From positions 1,426,001 to 1,490,000 of the forward strand of contig NZ_CP143542.1 of NCBI RefSeq assembly GCF_046237605.1: 64,000 nt of DNA, given 5' to 3'. This DNA comes from Paraperibacillus marinus (GTDB taxonomy: Bacteria > Bacillota > Bacilli > Bacillales > DSM-1321). The position numbers and the translations under genes were made by a program. Numbering within the stretch: position 1 is the stretch's first letter; every line of letters starts with the position of its first letter. Positions 49,650-58,406 of this stretch are shown here, one piece after another. The notes under the pieces are model-generated. The model was not told the origin of the DNA. It did not search any database and saw nothing but the letters and a program-made list of their open reading frames with translations.

Positions 49650-51155
49650 TCAGTTGCAATCATTGATATCCAAGTTCTCTACCGGCCACCAGTAGAAGCC
49701 GTCCTTCTCGAGCATATCATCGGCTGCCTGAGGACCTTCTGTACCAGCTGCGTAGTTAGGGAACGAACCTTCTTCGGTGTTTTCCCAGACTGCGGAGATA
49801 GCATCAACGAACTTCCAGGACAGGGCCACTTCATCCCAATGAGTGAAATTGGTGGCATCGCCTCTCATGCTGTCATACAGAAGTTTCTCGTATGCCTCCG
49901 GCGTGTTCATTTTATCTTCACTTTTGCTGGCCGAATTGAGCTTGACCGGCGTTGTTTTCATGCCTGCGCCCACTTTTTTGGCATTGAGGTGAAGCGTGAT
50001 TCCTTCTTCCGGCTGAATATGGATGACCAGCAGGTTAGGCAGGAGTGCTTCATCCGTGTTGTAATAAAGATTCATCGGTATGTCCTTGAACTGGACGACG
50101 ATTTTAGTGGATTTCTTGCTGAGCCTTTTCCCTGTGCGGATGTAAAACGGTACACCAGCCCAGCGGAAGTTATCAAACACCAGCTTCCCGGCCACATAGG
50201 TTTCAGTATTGGATGCAGGGTCGACCATCGGCTCCTCGCGGTATCCAGGCACCTGGCTTCCATTCATCTCACCCTCGCCATATTGTCCGCGGACAAAATA
50301 TTGGCCTACTTCCTCGTTGTTCATAGGACGGAGGGATCGAAGAGCACGAACCTTTTCGCTCCGGATCTCCTCCGTGTTTAATTTGATCGGCGGCTCCATG
50401 GCGAGAAGTGCTACCATCTGGAGCATATGGTTCTGGACCATGTCCCTTAAAGCTCCGCTGTTTTCGTAGTAACGGCCTCTTTCTTCCACGCCCAGCGTTT
50501 CGCTTGAGGTAACCTGGATATTGGAAATATACCGGTTATTCCAAAGCGGTTCAAACAACGCATTGGCAAAGCGGATGACCTGGATATTCTGTACCATCGC
50601 TTTTCCGAGATAGTGGTCGATACGGTAGATTTCTTCCTCGGAGAATGCTCTCCTTAAACGGTTGTTCAGCTCTTCAGCAGATTTGTAATCATGGCCGAAA
50701 GGTTTTTCGATCACGAGCCTCTTATATCCTGCTGTATCAGTAAGGCCGTCTGACTTCAGATGATCGGCTATGGTGCCGAAGAATTCCGGGGCCATGGCCA
50801 GGTAGAACAGGCGGTTTCCTTCCAGGCTGTAATCCTCATCCAGTTTATTGGCCAGATCTTTAAGCTGTATGTAAGAGCTGGAATCCGTTACATCATGAGA
50901 ATGGTAATAGAAGTGGGAGGCGAATTCATCCAATCCGTCATGCTCGCCTATGGAAGCAGAGATGGATGTTTTGACTGAATCCTGGAAGTCCTCAAGCGTC
51001 AGCGAACGGCGTGCAACCCCCAGGACTGCAAACTTCTCGGTAAGCCTCCCTTTTTTATATAAACGGTATAAGGACGGGTAGAGCTTGCGGTGTGCCAAGT
51101 CTCCGGTAGCACCGAATATCATGATTAATGCGGTTGGTGTATTATTTTCTGTCAC
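49650..51155 (-). CDS. zwf: Glucose-6-phosphate 1-dehydrogenase Zwf
   Basis: A 501-residue enzyme that oxidises glucose-6-phosphate to 6-phosphogluconolactone with NADP, the first step of the oxidative pentose phosphate route; GndA does the later step. The NADP motif is FGATGDLAHRKLYPSLY, the catalytic and substrate motif is RIDHYLGKAMVQNI, and YIRTGKRL is the third family landmark. GTG at 51155 is selected because GAGGG lies seven nt upstream and it gives the usual N-terminus; an upstream TTG at 51263 would add 36 atypical residues. It is convergent with the small gene before it and divergent from rnz. Confidence 0.96.
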   Translation of the reverse strand: MTENNTPTALIMIFGATGDLAHRKLYPSLYRLYKKGRLTEKFAVLGVARRSLTLEDFQDSVKTSISASIGEHDGLDEFASHFYYHSHDVTDSSSYIQLKDLANKLDEDYSLEGNRLFYLAMAPEFFGTIADHLKSDGLTDTAGYKRLVIEKPFGHDYKSAEELNNRLRRAFSEEEIYRIDHYLGKAMVQNIQVIRFANALFEPLWNNRYISNIQVTSSETLGVEERGRYYENSGALRDMVQNHMLQMVALLAMEPPIKLNTEEIRSEKVRALRSLRPMNNEEVGQYFVRGQYGEGEMNGSQVPGYREEPMVDPASNTETYVAGKLVFDNFRWAGVPFYIRTGKRLSKKSTKIVVQFKDIPMNLYYNTDEALLPNLLVIHIQPEEGITLHLNAKKVGAGMKTTPVKLNSASKSEDKMNTPEAYEKLLYDSMRGDATNFTHWDEVALSWKFVDAISAVWENTEEGSFPNYAAGTEGPQAADDMLEKDGFYWWPVENLDINDCN

Positions 51156-51355
51156 AATAGGACCCTCACTTTTTGTTAGACCTTGTTTAAACTCCAATAC
51201 AATTTTAATTATTGTGGTTCCTTTAATCAAATATAACAGCTTTCTTTTTAGATACTTTTTCATTCAAACGCTTTCTTTGCTTTAACAGGAGTTTTCCTTG
51301 ACGCCTTATATAAAGTAAAATAAAGAAAGAATACCAACGAAAAGGGGTACCGGTC

Positions 51356-52300
51356 ATGGATTTTGTTTTCTTAGGCACAGGAGCCGGAGTTCCTGCGAAA
51401 AATAGAAATGTGACAAGCATTGCCTTTCAGCTGCTTGAAGAACGAGGTGCAGTCTGGCTGTTTGACTGCGGGGAAGCGACTCAGCACCAGATTCTGCGCA
51501 CACCCGTAAAACCGAGGAAAATTGAAAAAATCTTTATTACTCATCTCCACGGAGATCATATATTCGGGCTTCCCGGTCTCCTTGGAAGCAGGTCGTTCCA
51601 GGGAGGGGTCAGTGAACTCACTGTCTATGGCCCGAGAGGCATTTCGGAATATATTCATACATGTCTTAGAATTAGCGAAACGCACCTAAAATATCCTCTG
51701 AAGGTCATTGAAATAGAGGAAGGAATCATTTTTGAAGATGAACAGTTCACCGTGGAAGCAAGACTGCTGGCACATGCACTGCCTTCATACGGCTTCCGCA
51801 TCGTCGAGAGGGACCGCCCCGGGGTGCTTCAGGCGGACAGGCTTGAAGCAGACGGTATAAGACCTGGTCCTGTCTACAGCCTTTTAAAGCAGGGAAAGAC
51901 GGTCGAGCTTAAAGACGGGCGGGTCGTACAGGGAACGGATTATTTAGGCAGCCCCCAAAAGGGTAGGGTAGTCACAATACTGGGCGACACCCGTGTGTGC
52001 GATAATTCAGTTGTTCTTGCGGAAGGGGCGGATTATTTAGTTCACGAAGCGACTTTTGCCGGGGATGAGGGAAAGATGGCTTTTGATTACTGGCACAGCA
52101 CGACCGTGCAGGCAGCGGAAACGGCGAAAAAGGCCGGTGCCGCCCATTTGATCCTGACCCATATCAGCTCGCGCTATACGGATGGCGATGTGAAAGATCT
52201 TTTGGCAGAAGCGCGGGAGGTATTTGAGAACACCGTGATAGCTGAAGATTTATTGAAGATTAAAATTCCATTGCATGATGAGAAAGGAGATGCAGAATGA
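51356..52300 (+). CDS. rnz: Ribonuclease Z
   Basis: A 314-residue metallo-beta-lactamase-fold endonuclease that trims tRNA 3' ends. The zinc motif is THLHGDH (H63, H65, D67, H68), followed by FGLPGLLGSRSF. Later ligands lie in GDTRVCDN and the C-terminal LTHISSRY. The exosite arm segment (ERDRPGVLQADRLEADGIRPGP) is of the long bacterial form. AAAAGGGG precedes the ATG. Its 3' end overlaps the next gene by four bases (ATGA). Confidence 0.96.
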   Translation: MDFVFLGTGAGVPAKNRNVTSIAFQLLEERGAVWLFDCGEATQHQILRTPVKPRKIEKIFITHLHGDHIFGLPGLLGSRSFQGGVSELTVYGPRGISEYIHTCLRISETHLKYPLKVIEIEEGIIFEDEQFTVEARLLAHALPSYGFRIVERDRPGVLQADRLEADGIRPGPVYSLLKQGKTVELKDGRVVQGTDYLGSPQKGRVVTILGDTRVCDNSVVLAEGADYLVHEATFAGDEGKMAFDYWHSTTVQAAETAKKAGAAHLILTHISSRYTDGDVKDLLAEAREVFENTVIAEDLLKIKIPLHDEKGDAE

Positions 52301-52851
52301 GCAAAAAAATATACTTAATCCGCCATGCCAAGGCGGAGGGGCAGCCATTCGGGGCGCCCCTTACCAGCGAGGGAAGGGAACAGGCTGAGAAGCTCATCCC
52401 GTTTTTTAAGGGCCGGGAACTGAATCGAATCATCTCAAGCCCTTTTATGAGGGCAGTCGAGACTATAAGGCCGCTTGCACTCCACAGGGGCCTGCCAATT
52501 GAGCAGGACGCCCGGCTCGCTGAACGGGTCCTGAGCTCCACCATGCATGATAATTGGAAAGAACTGCTGAAGCACAGCTTTCTCGATATGGATTCTGTCC
52601 TTGAAGGAGGCGAATCTAACAGTGCTGCGCTGCTCAGGGTAGAATCACTGCTCAATGAACTCATATTGACCGAGGAAAAAGCGATCGCCCTAGTGAGCCA
52701 TGGAAATTTAAGCACCCTGATGCTTCATTATTTTGACAGGAGCTTTGGGTATGATGAGTTGATGAGAATGACCAACCCGGATGTCTTTGAAATCAATGTC
52801 ACAAATGAATCCGCCGCCATCGAAAGGATTTGGCAGGATATTCAGGAGTGA
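52297..52851 (+). CDS. Histidine phosphatase family protein (SixA/phosphoglycerate mutase-like)
   Basis: A 184-residue phosphatase of the histidine-phosphatase fold. The phosphoacceptor motif is LIRHAKAEGQP (the LxRHA form), the second catalytic region is ISSPFMRAVETI, and the distal His is in LVSHGNLSTLML. It is coupled to rnz by an ATGA overlap, which is not the arrangement I know from B. subtilis at this point. The stop codon is directly followed by the 51-nt repeat array. The substrate is not known. Confidence 0.85.
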   Translation: MSKKIYLIRHAKAEGQPFGAPLTSEGREQAEKLIPFFKGRELNRIISSPFMRAVETIRPLALHRGLPIEQDARLAERVLSSTMHDNWKELLKHSFLDMDSVLEGGESNSAALLRVESLLNELILTEEKAIALVSHGNLSTLMLHYFDRSFGYDELMRMTNPDVFEINVTNESAAIERIWQDIQE

Positions 52852-52854
52852 GCT

Positions 52855-53850
52855 TTCGAATCTCGGCCGGTTTTGGTTCTAATCGTTAGAACACTTTCAT
52901 CTCGAATCTCGGTCGTTTTTGGTTCTAATGGTTCGTTTAGAACATTTTCATCTCAAATCTCGGCTGTTTTTGGTTCTAATTAGTCGTTTAGGGCATTTTT
53001 ATAATAAATCCCAGCCGGTTTTGGTTCTAATGGTTCGTTTAGAACATTTTCATCTCAAATCTCGGCTGTTTTTGGTTCTAATGGTTCGTTTAGGACATTT
53101 TCATCTCAAATCTCGGCTGTTTTTGGTTCTAATGGTTCGTTTAGAACATTTTCATCTCAAATCTCGGCTGTTTTTGGTTCTAATGGTTCGTTTAGGACAT
53201 TTTCATCTTAAATCCCAGCCGGTTTTGGTTCTAATCATTCGTTTAGGACAACTTCTGTGGGGATTTCTGCCGATTTTGGTTCTAATTAGCCGTTTAGAAC
53301 ACTTTCATCTCGAATCTCGGCCGATTTTGGTTCTAATTAGCCGTTTAGAACACTTTCATCTCGAATCTCAGCCGGTTTTGGTTCTAATCATTCGTTTAGG
53401 ACAACTTCTGTGGGGATTTCGGCCGTTTTTGGTTCTAATTAGCCGTTTAGAACACTTTTATCTCGAATCTCAGCCGGTTTTGGTTCTAATTAGTCATTTA
53501 GGATATTTTCATCTCAAATCTCGGCTGTTTTTGGTTCTAATGGTTCGTTTAGGACATTTTCATCTTAAATCCCAGCCGGTTTTGGTTCTAATCATTCGTT
53601 TAGGACAACTTCTGTGGGGATTTCTGCCGATTTTGGTTCTAATTAGCCGTTTAGAACACTTTCATCTCGAATCTCAGCCGGTTTTGGTTCTAATCGTTTG
53701 TTTAGAACACTTTCATCTCGAATCCCAGCCGTTTTTGGTTCTAATCGTTCGTTTAGGAAATGTCAATCTCGAATCTAGTCCGGCTTTGGTTCTTATCATC
53801 CATTTAGAACACTTACATCTCCAATCTCGGCCGGTTCTGATTTAGGGCCA
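52855..53850. repeat. Tandem 51-nt repeat array with a conserved hairpin, about 20 units
   Basis: The anchor GGTTCT occurs at 52875, 52921, 52972, 53023 and onward to 53788, then 53833. Seventeen consecutive intervals from 52921 to 53788 are exactly 51 nt; the first (46) and last (45) are shorter. A typical unit is GGTTCTAAT..TTCGTTTAGAAC..TTTCATCTC.AATCTCGGCCG.TTT. Each unit contains GTTCTAA, an 8-nt loop and TTAGAAC (or variants). A block of about 165 nt from 53155 recurs 357 nt later (7 units), showing higher-order duplication. Because 51 is a multiple of 3, one plus-strand frame stays open for about 300 codons (hydrophobic 17-residue repeats), but it has no ribosome binding site. The array fills the gap between convergent genes. 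Confidence 0.95.
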
Positions 53851-53860
53851 TTTCTGCTAT

Positions 53861-54706
53861 TCAGCCCCCGCCCGGATGCCGCTGGATTTCTTCACTCAGG
53901 TTCTTTCCAAGCTCGGTTGATTGCCTGGAGGCTTCCTTTATGCATTGAATGACGGCATCATGGACCCCAAGCTGATCGAGGACCCTGATTCCGGCTTCTG
54001 TTGTGCCTCCCGGGCTTGTTACTTCCTTGCGGAGGCATTCTGGTGTTTTGGATGAGTACTGAAGCATCTGGGCAGCCCCGACCAAAGTCTGGATGGTCAG
54101 TTCTTTGGCTGTGGCATCCTGAAGCCCGATTTCACGGGCCGATTTCATCATCGCCTCCGCCAGATAATAGATATAAGCCGGACCACTGCCGGAAAGCCCT
54201 GTGACGGCATCGAGCTGTGACTCTTCCACCTGTGATACAATGCCGATCGTGCTGAAAATTTTGTGTACGTCGTCTGCCTGCCTGCTGCCCGCTCTTTCGT
54301 TAACGGCAAGGGCAGTAGCGGATTTTCCGATGGCTGCCGAAGTGTTCGGCATAGCCCGGATAATGGATGCTTCACGTCCAAGGATCCTTTCAATGCTTTC
54401 CATTGAAACTCCCGCTGCAACCGATATGATCAGCTGATCATCCTGAATATGGGGCTTTGCTGCGCCCAAGGCGGCAATCACATCCTTTGGCTTGACGGCA
54501 AGCACGGCCGCATCCGCTCCCATCAGAAGCTCCTCCATCGTGTAAACCGCGGTGATCCCGTACTTATCGTGCAGGAAAGAGAGCCGTTCCTGGTCGCTTT
54601 TATTCAACACGCTGATTTGCGGAGGATTTAATATGCCCTTCGCTGTTATTCCTGAAATGATGGCTTCTGCCATAGAGCCCCCGCCGATAAATGCAAGCTT
54701 CTTCAT
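53861..54706 (-). CDS. proI: Pyrroline-5-carboxylate reductase
   Basis: A 281-residue enzyme for the last step of proline synthesis (pyrroline-5-carboxylate plus NAD(P)H to proline). The N-terminal Rossmann motif is FIGGGSMAEAIISG, AVKPKDV follows, and the C-terminal P5CR signature is seen in GLSGSGPAYIYYLAEAM and LRKEVTSPGGTTEAGI. AAAGGAGGA precedes the ATG. A proline T-box leader lies upstream, so it responds to uncharged tRNA-Pro, as ProI of B. subtilis does. Downstream is the repeat array. Confidence 0.95.
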   Translation of the reverse strand: MKKLAFIGGGSMAEAIISGITAKGILNPPQISVLNKSDQERLSFLHDKYGITAVYTMEELLMGADAAVLAVKPKDVIAALGAAKPHIQDDQLIISVAAGVSMESIERILGREASIIRAMPNTSAAIGKSATALAVNERAGSRQADDVHKIFSTIGIVSQVEESQLDAVTGLSGSGPAYIYYLAEAMMKSAREIGLQDATAKELTIQTLVGAAQMLQYSSKTPECLRKEVTSPGGTTEAGIRVLDQLGVHDAVIQCIKEASRQSTELGKNLSEEIQRHPGGG

Positions 54707-54744
54707 AATAAATCCTCCTTTTGTTCAGTAGTGTTTCGATTCCT

Positions 54745-54990
54745 AAAACAAAAAAACCCCTCATCCTAAAATAAAGGACGAAAGGTTTATCTTCCGTGGT
54801 ACCACCTTTGTTCATCTGAATCAAATTTTCAGATGCACTCGAAGATCCGGATAACGCTGGATCATGCGTCAGGTTTTCCTAATGCTCATAAGGTAGGTTT
54901 CAACAATCAGCAGGCAGCAAAGCCTCTCAGCAGTTTCCGGCTTCACTCTCTTTTGCCCTGAATCATTTACTGGCCTTATTCATCGCAAAT
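54745..54990 (-). ncRNA. T-box riboswitch (proline) in the proI leader
   Basis: Read on the minus strand, Stem I includes CCAGTAAATG and AGAGAGTG segments. The specifier region AAACCTACCTTATGAG aligns with the ileS leader and presents CCT (54897-54895), a proline codon. The T-box AAAGGTGGTACCACGG follows near 54810-54795, and a terminator (CCTTTCGTCCT/AGGATGAGGGG with a T run) ends near 54745. The bulge sequence can pair with the 3' end of uncharged tRNA-Pro. Confidence 0.9.
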
Positions 54991-55010
54991 ACGTATTGAT
55001 ATTAAATGTG

Positions 55011-55040
55011 ATTATGCATGAGGGAGAGGCGCTCTGTCAA
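55011..55040 (-). promoter_or_regulatory. SigA promoter of proI
   Basis: On the minus strand TTGACA (55040-55035) and CATAAT (55016-55011) are separated by 18 nt. It lies just before the T-box Stem I, so transcripts would start near 55004. Confidence 0.6.
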
Positions 55041-55197
55041 CAGTCAAATTATTTAAATAATGAAAAAGTTTATTTACGTTATAGGAATATAATGACATCG
55101 TTTCTCTTTAAAGTTAAACTGATGTTGTTAACTTTTTTATTTCTGTGAAAAAATAAACTGTCGTTATTTAAATATAATTTCAAAGGGGACCTTTTTT

Positions 55198-56172
55198 ATG
55201 TCTCGTGCCGTCAATTCGATTGTCAAAATACCTCTTCCCACCCCATTCGCCGTTGGGGACGTCCATGCCTACCTGCTAAAAGGCGATGTCCTGACATTGG
55301 TGGATACCGGGACTAATACGGATGAATCAAAACATGCCCTGCAGCAGGGCCTCTTGTCAGAGGGCTTTCAACTCGGTGATATTGAACAGGTGATCATCAC
55401 CCATCATCATCCTGATCATGCCGGGGGAGCTGGATTCCTGCCTGCCCACGTGCCTTACCTCGGCCATGAGGCCAACCAGCGCTGGCTTCTGCTCCAGGAT
55501 GACTTTATCCGGGAGCATGATGAGTTTTTCCTGGGTCTTGCCGGGGAATTGGGTGTCCCGCATGAATATATCGGGTTTATAAAATATCTGCGCGGCTCGC
55601 TGAAGTATGCCTCCAACAGGCCGCTTACAGGCTTCCTAAAGGATGGAAGCGAAATTCCGGGCCACCCCGGCTGGACGGTGGTGGAAACCCTCGGACATGC
55701 ACAGAGCCATATTTCTCTCTATCATGAACAGGATGGATGCATGATAGGCGGCGACCACCTGCTTGCCAGGATTTCTCCTAACCCGCTGATCGAACCTCCC
55801 CATGAAAAAGGAGGAGAAAGGCCAAAGTCCCTTCTCCAATATAATCGATCCATCAAAGAATTAAGCGAAATGCCCATCTCCCTTGTATTTCCGGGGCACG
55901 GAGAAAATATCAGCGACACAACTGCATTGATTAAACGAAATCTTGACCGCCAGCATGACCGGGCCATGACTGTGAAAAGCATGATAGAATCAAAAGCTTC
56001 CACAGCTTTTGAAATCTGCACCATGCTGTTCCCGAAGGTTTTCCTGAAGGAGCCGGGACTGACGCTGTCAGAGACAGTCGGACAGCTGGATTATCTGCTT
56101 GCTGCCGGTGAGATTCATGGAGAAAAAACGGACTCAGGCATTATGTATAAAACAGGGAGGGCAATAGGATGA
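55198..56172 (+). CDS. yqjP: Metallo-beta-lactamase-fold hydrolase YqjP
   Basis: A 324-residue MBL-fold protein. The metal motif is THHHPDHAGGA (residues about 64-74), followed by the His in TLGHAQSHISLY, the Asp in IGGDHLL, and the late His in FPGHGENI. A C-terminal helical extension of about 80 residues resembles the winged-helix part of LACTB2-like enzymes. AAAGGGGAC precedes the ATG. Its stop overlaps the yqjQ start by four bases. The substrate is unknown. Confidence 0.88.
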   Translation: MSRAVNSIVKIPLPTPFAVGDVHAYLLKGDVLTLVDTGTNTDESKHALQQGLLSEGFQLGDIEQVIITHHHPDHAGGAGFLPAHVPYLGHEANQRWLLLQDDFIREHDEFFLGLAGELGVPHEYIGFIKYLRGSLKYASNRPLTGFLKDGSEIPGHPGWTVVETLGHAQSHISLYHEQDGCMIGGDHLLARISPNPLIEPPHEKGGERPKSLLQYNRSIKELSEMPISLVFPGHGENISDTTALIKRNLDRQHDRAMTVKSMIESKASTAFEICTMLFPKVFLKEPGLTLSETVGQLDYLLAAGEIHGEKTDSGIMYKTGRAIG

Positions 56173-56963
56173 CAGCTGAATTAAGAGGTAAAAATATCGT
56201 CATCACGGGTGCCTCGGGCGGCATCGGCAGAGAAATCGCCTTGAAGTCGGCTGAACGCGGTGCAAACGTTATCCTGATGGCAAGGAGTCTTGATAAGCTT
56301 GAGGCGCTGAGCGGGGAGATAAAAGCGCGATATGGGGTGGGTACATATGTATATCAACTCGACGTAGCGGACACATCCTCTGTTGAAAAAGTGTTTCCAC
56401 AGATACTCGCCGGTACGGGCGGGATTGATATCCTGGTCAATAATGCAGGGTTCGGTGTCTTTAAGGATGCACATGCTGTGGACCTGGAAGAAGCAAGAGC
56501 CATGTTTGAAGTGAATGTCCTCGGTCTCGCAGCCTGCACGAAGATGGTGCTCCCGCATATGAAGGCGAGAAAATCCGGTCATATCATCAATATAGCTTCA
56601 CAGGCTGGGAAGATTGCTTCCCCAAAATCGAGCATCTATTCCGCCACCAAGCACGCAGTCCTCGGCTATACGAACAGCCTGCGGATGGAGCTTGCCGACG
56701 ATCACATCCATGTCACAAGCGTCAATCCAGGTCCCATTGCCACCAATTTTTTCAATATTGCCGATGAGTCTGGCACCTATGTGAAAAATGTCCAGCGCTT
56801 CATGCTGCAGCCTGAATTCGTGGCCGGGAAGGTAGTGGACGCCATGTTGACAAATAAACGGGAAATCAATCTCCCGGGCTGGATGAATCTCGGCAGTGTC
56901 TTTTTTTCTCTTTTCCCGCGCACCTTTGAACGTGTGGGCAGGAAATTTATCTTTAAAAAATGA
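56169..56963 (+). CDS. yqjQ: Short-chain dehydrogenase/reductase YqjQ
   Basis: A 264-residue classical SDR. The cofactor motif is TGASGGIG (residues 13-20), NNAG lies in LVNNAGFGVF, and the catalytic Ser-Tyr-Lys set is seen in IASQAGKIASPKSSIYSATKHA. ARS after the second strand suggests NADP preference. The C-terminal WMNLGSVFFSLFPRTFERVGRKF could associate with membranes. It is translationally coupled to yqjP and ends at a strong terminator. The substrate is unknown. Confidence 0.9.
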   Translation: MTAELRGKNIVITGASGGIGREIALKSAERGANVILMARSLDKLEALSGEIKARYGVGTYVYQLDVADTSSVEKVFPQILAGTGGIDILVNNAGFGVFKDAHAVDLEEARAMFEVNVLGLAACTKMVLPHMKARKSGHIINIASQAGKIASPKSSIYSATKHAVLGYTNSLRMELADDHIHVTSVNPGPIATNFFNIADESGTYVKNVQRFMLQPEFVAGKVVDAMLTNKREINLPGWMNLGSVFFSLFPRTFERVGRKFIFKK

Positions 56964-56990
56964 TCCCCCTGATGACAGGGGGATTTTTTT
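56963..56990 (+). terminator. Terminator after yqjQ
   Basis: ATCCCCCT and AGGGGGAT form a perfect 8-bp stem with a 6-nt loop and a run of T residues. It begins at the yqjQ stop codon. Confidence 0.9.
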
Positions 56991-57029
56991 GCGCGTTATT
57001 CAGATATGTCTCAGGAGCAATGAATCCTA

Positions 57030-57881
57030 TTACTTTATTACTCCTTTTAACTGCCTGTTTTGCCTCTTTAAGAACAGCCAAATAATACCGAGCACGATAA
57101 ATAAAGAAAAGAATAAAATGGGAAGCTGGTAAAATGTCCAAGTGGAGGGTCCGGTGTAGTGTTTTAATTGATGATACTTTTCAATCGTCGCTTCATACGA
57201 AGGTTTATATTCAAATTGAACAATCCATTGTTCATCCGCCATTATAACCGTTCCTAAATCGTAGCTGCCGGGCACAATCTGCGCTTTGTTTCCAACAATA
57301 TCATTATTTTTAATTACAATCTCAGCTTTTGTATAGTCTATTGGAAAGTGTGTGTTCGGTTCACCTTTTACTTCTTCATTTTCTCTTAACCAATTTTCCA
57401 AACCATCCGCTTTAAAAACGGCTGCTACATTTAGTTTATCTTCATGCTTTTTAAAAATAGTTAACAATTGTTCTTTTTCTCTCCCGGTCACTTTGTTTGA
57501 AGAACCCATCGCATCAAAAATTTCAGTCATAATATCTGATCTTTCCTGCTCAACATCAGCAATGTTTTTAACTTCTAAAAATCCGGCAGCGAGAAAGAAA
57601 ATACCTGACAATAAAAAGATAATAGAAAAGGTTAAAACATAATTAGTAAATTTCTTTTGGACTTTAAAGAATTCCGATAGTCCTTTTTTAATCTGACTCT
57701 CACTTCCGAAATTTTCGATTGCGATGCGAATAGCTTCTTCTTTAGATTTCCCTTTCGCCTGCTGCTCTTCCACGGATTCTATTAAATGGGAACGCATTTC
57801 CTGCCTTAGATCTTCTATTTCTTGTTTGTTGCCCGCAACATCTTTGTAAATAGAATTTACATATCTGTCTATTTGTTTCAA
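57030..57881 (-). CDS. Permease-prefix-domain membrane protein, partner of PadR
   Basis: A 283-residue protein. The N-terminal 75 residues (YVNSIYKDVAGNKQEIEDLRQEMRSHLIESVEEQ, then EEAIRIAIENFGS) match the permease prefix domain found in front of ABC-type permeases. A membrane helix (about 78-100), an extracytoplasmic region of about 140 residues and a C-terminal helix (FYQLPILFFSLFIVLGIIWLFL) follow. The TTG start has GGAGGAG upstream and lies directly after the PadR gene. It is probably a membrane sensor or stress protein regulated by that PadR. Confidence 0.75.
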   Translation of the reverse strand: MKQIDRYVNSIYKDVAGNKQEIEDLRQEMRSHLIESVEEQQAKGKSKEEAIRIAIENFGSESQIKKGLSEFFKVQKKFTNYVLTFSIIFLLSGIFFLAAGFLEVKNIADVEQERSDIMTEIFDAMGSSNKVTGREKEQLLTIFKKHEDKLNVAAVFKADGLENWLRENEEVKGEPNTHFPIDYTKAEIVIKNNDIVGNKAQIVPGSYDLGTVIMADEQWIVQFEYKPSYEATIEKYHQLKHYTGPSTWTFYQLPILFFSLFIVLGIIWLFLKRQNRQLKGVIK

Positions 57882-57883
57882 GG

Positions 57884-58219
57884 TTATTCTCCTCCTTCGA
57901 TAAATGTATCTATAATTCTTTTAACAAATTTCCATTCCATGCGCTTTTCTTCAAAACCTTTCTCACCTAATGGGGTAAGTTTGTAATATTTTCTTCTGCC
58001 GCCTGGGCCTTGTTCTTCACCCCAATAGGAAGAAATCCACTTATTACTTTCTAATCTCTTCAGTGACAAATAAAGGGTGCCTTCTTTTAATTCAAATTGT
58101 TCCTTACTTTTTTCACGCACCAATTTCGCTATTTCATATCCGTACATATCCCTCTTATGCAGTAACGAAAGAATTAAGGTATCAATATGACCTTTTAAAA
58201 CCTCTTTGTTAATTTCCAA
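57884..58219 (-). CDS. PadR-family transcriptional regulator
   Basis: A 111-residue winged-helix regulator. The signature is LKGHIDTLILSLLHKRDMYGYEIAKLV followed by FELKEGTLYLSLKRLESNKWISSYW, the wing GGRRKYYKLTPLGEKG, and a short C-terminal helix for dimerisation. TTG at 58219 is used because AAGGAGGTG lies just upstream; an in-frame ATG at 58252 overlaps it. PadR genes are commonly paired with a permease-prefix membrane protein, as seen here 2 nt downstream. It probably represses its own operon. Confidence 0.9.
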   Translation of the reverse strand: MEINKEVLKGHIDTLILSLLHKRDMYGYEIAKLVREKSKEQFELKEGTLYLSLKRLESNKWISSYWGEEQGPGGRRKYYKLTPLGEKGFEEKRMEWKFVKRIIDTFIEGGE

Positions 58220-58406
58220 TTTTTTCACCTCCTTATCCAATATAAAAAACATTACTTAATAATGCAAGGTATTCCTTTAAAAGAATTATTAAATAACTAG
58301 AGAAAGCTCCAATAACCAAACCGGCTGCCTCTCCTTTTAAGAAATATCTTCCAATTTCATTCCGGGTATCTTATAATGTGTGGAATATATAAAAGGGGGA
58401 AATGGC

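Noticed and set aside
49584..50381. Plus-strand frame of 265 codons antisense to zwf
   Set aside because: zwf is certain on the minus strand; the frame starts in its terminator and has no ribosome binding site.
52855..53850. 51-nt repeat array considered as a CRISPR array
   Set aside because: There are no unique spacers: the whole unit repeats, and no cas genes are near.
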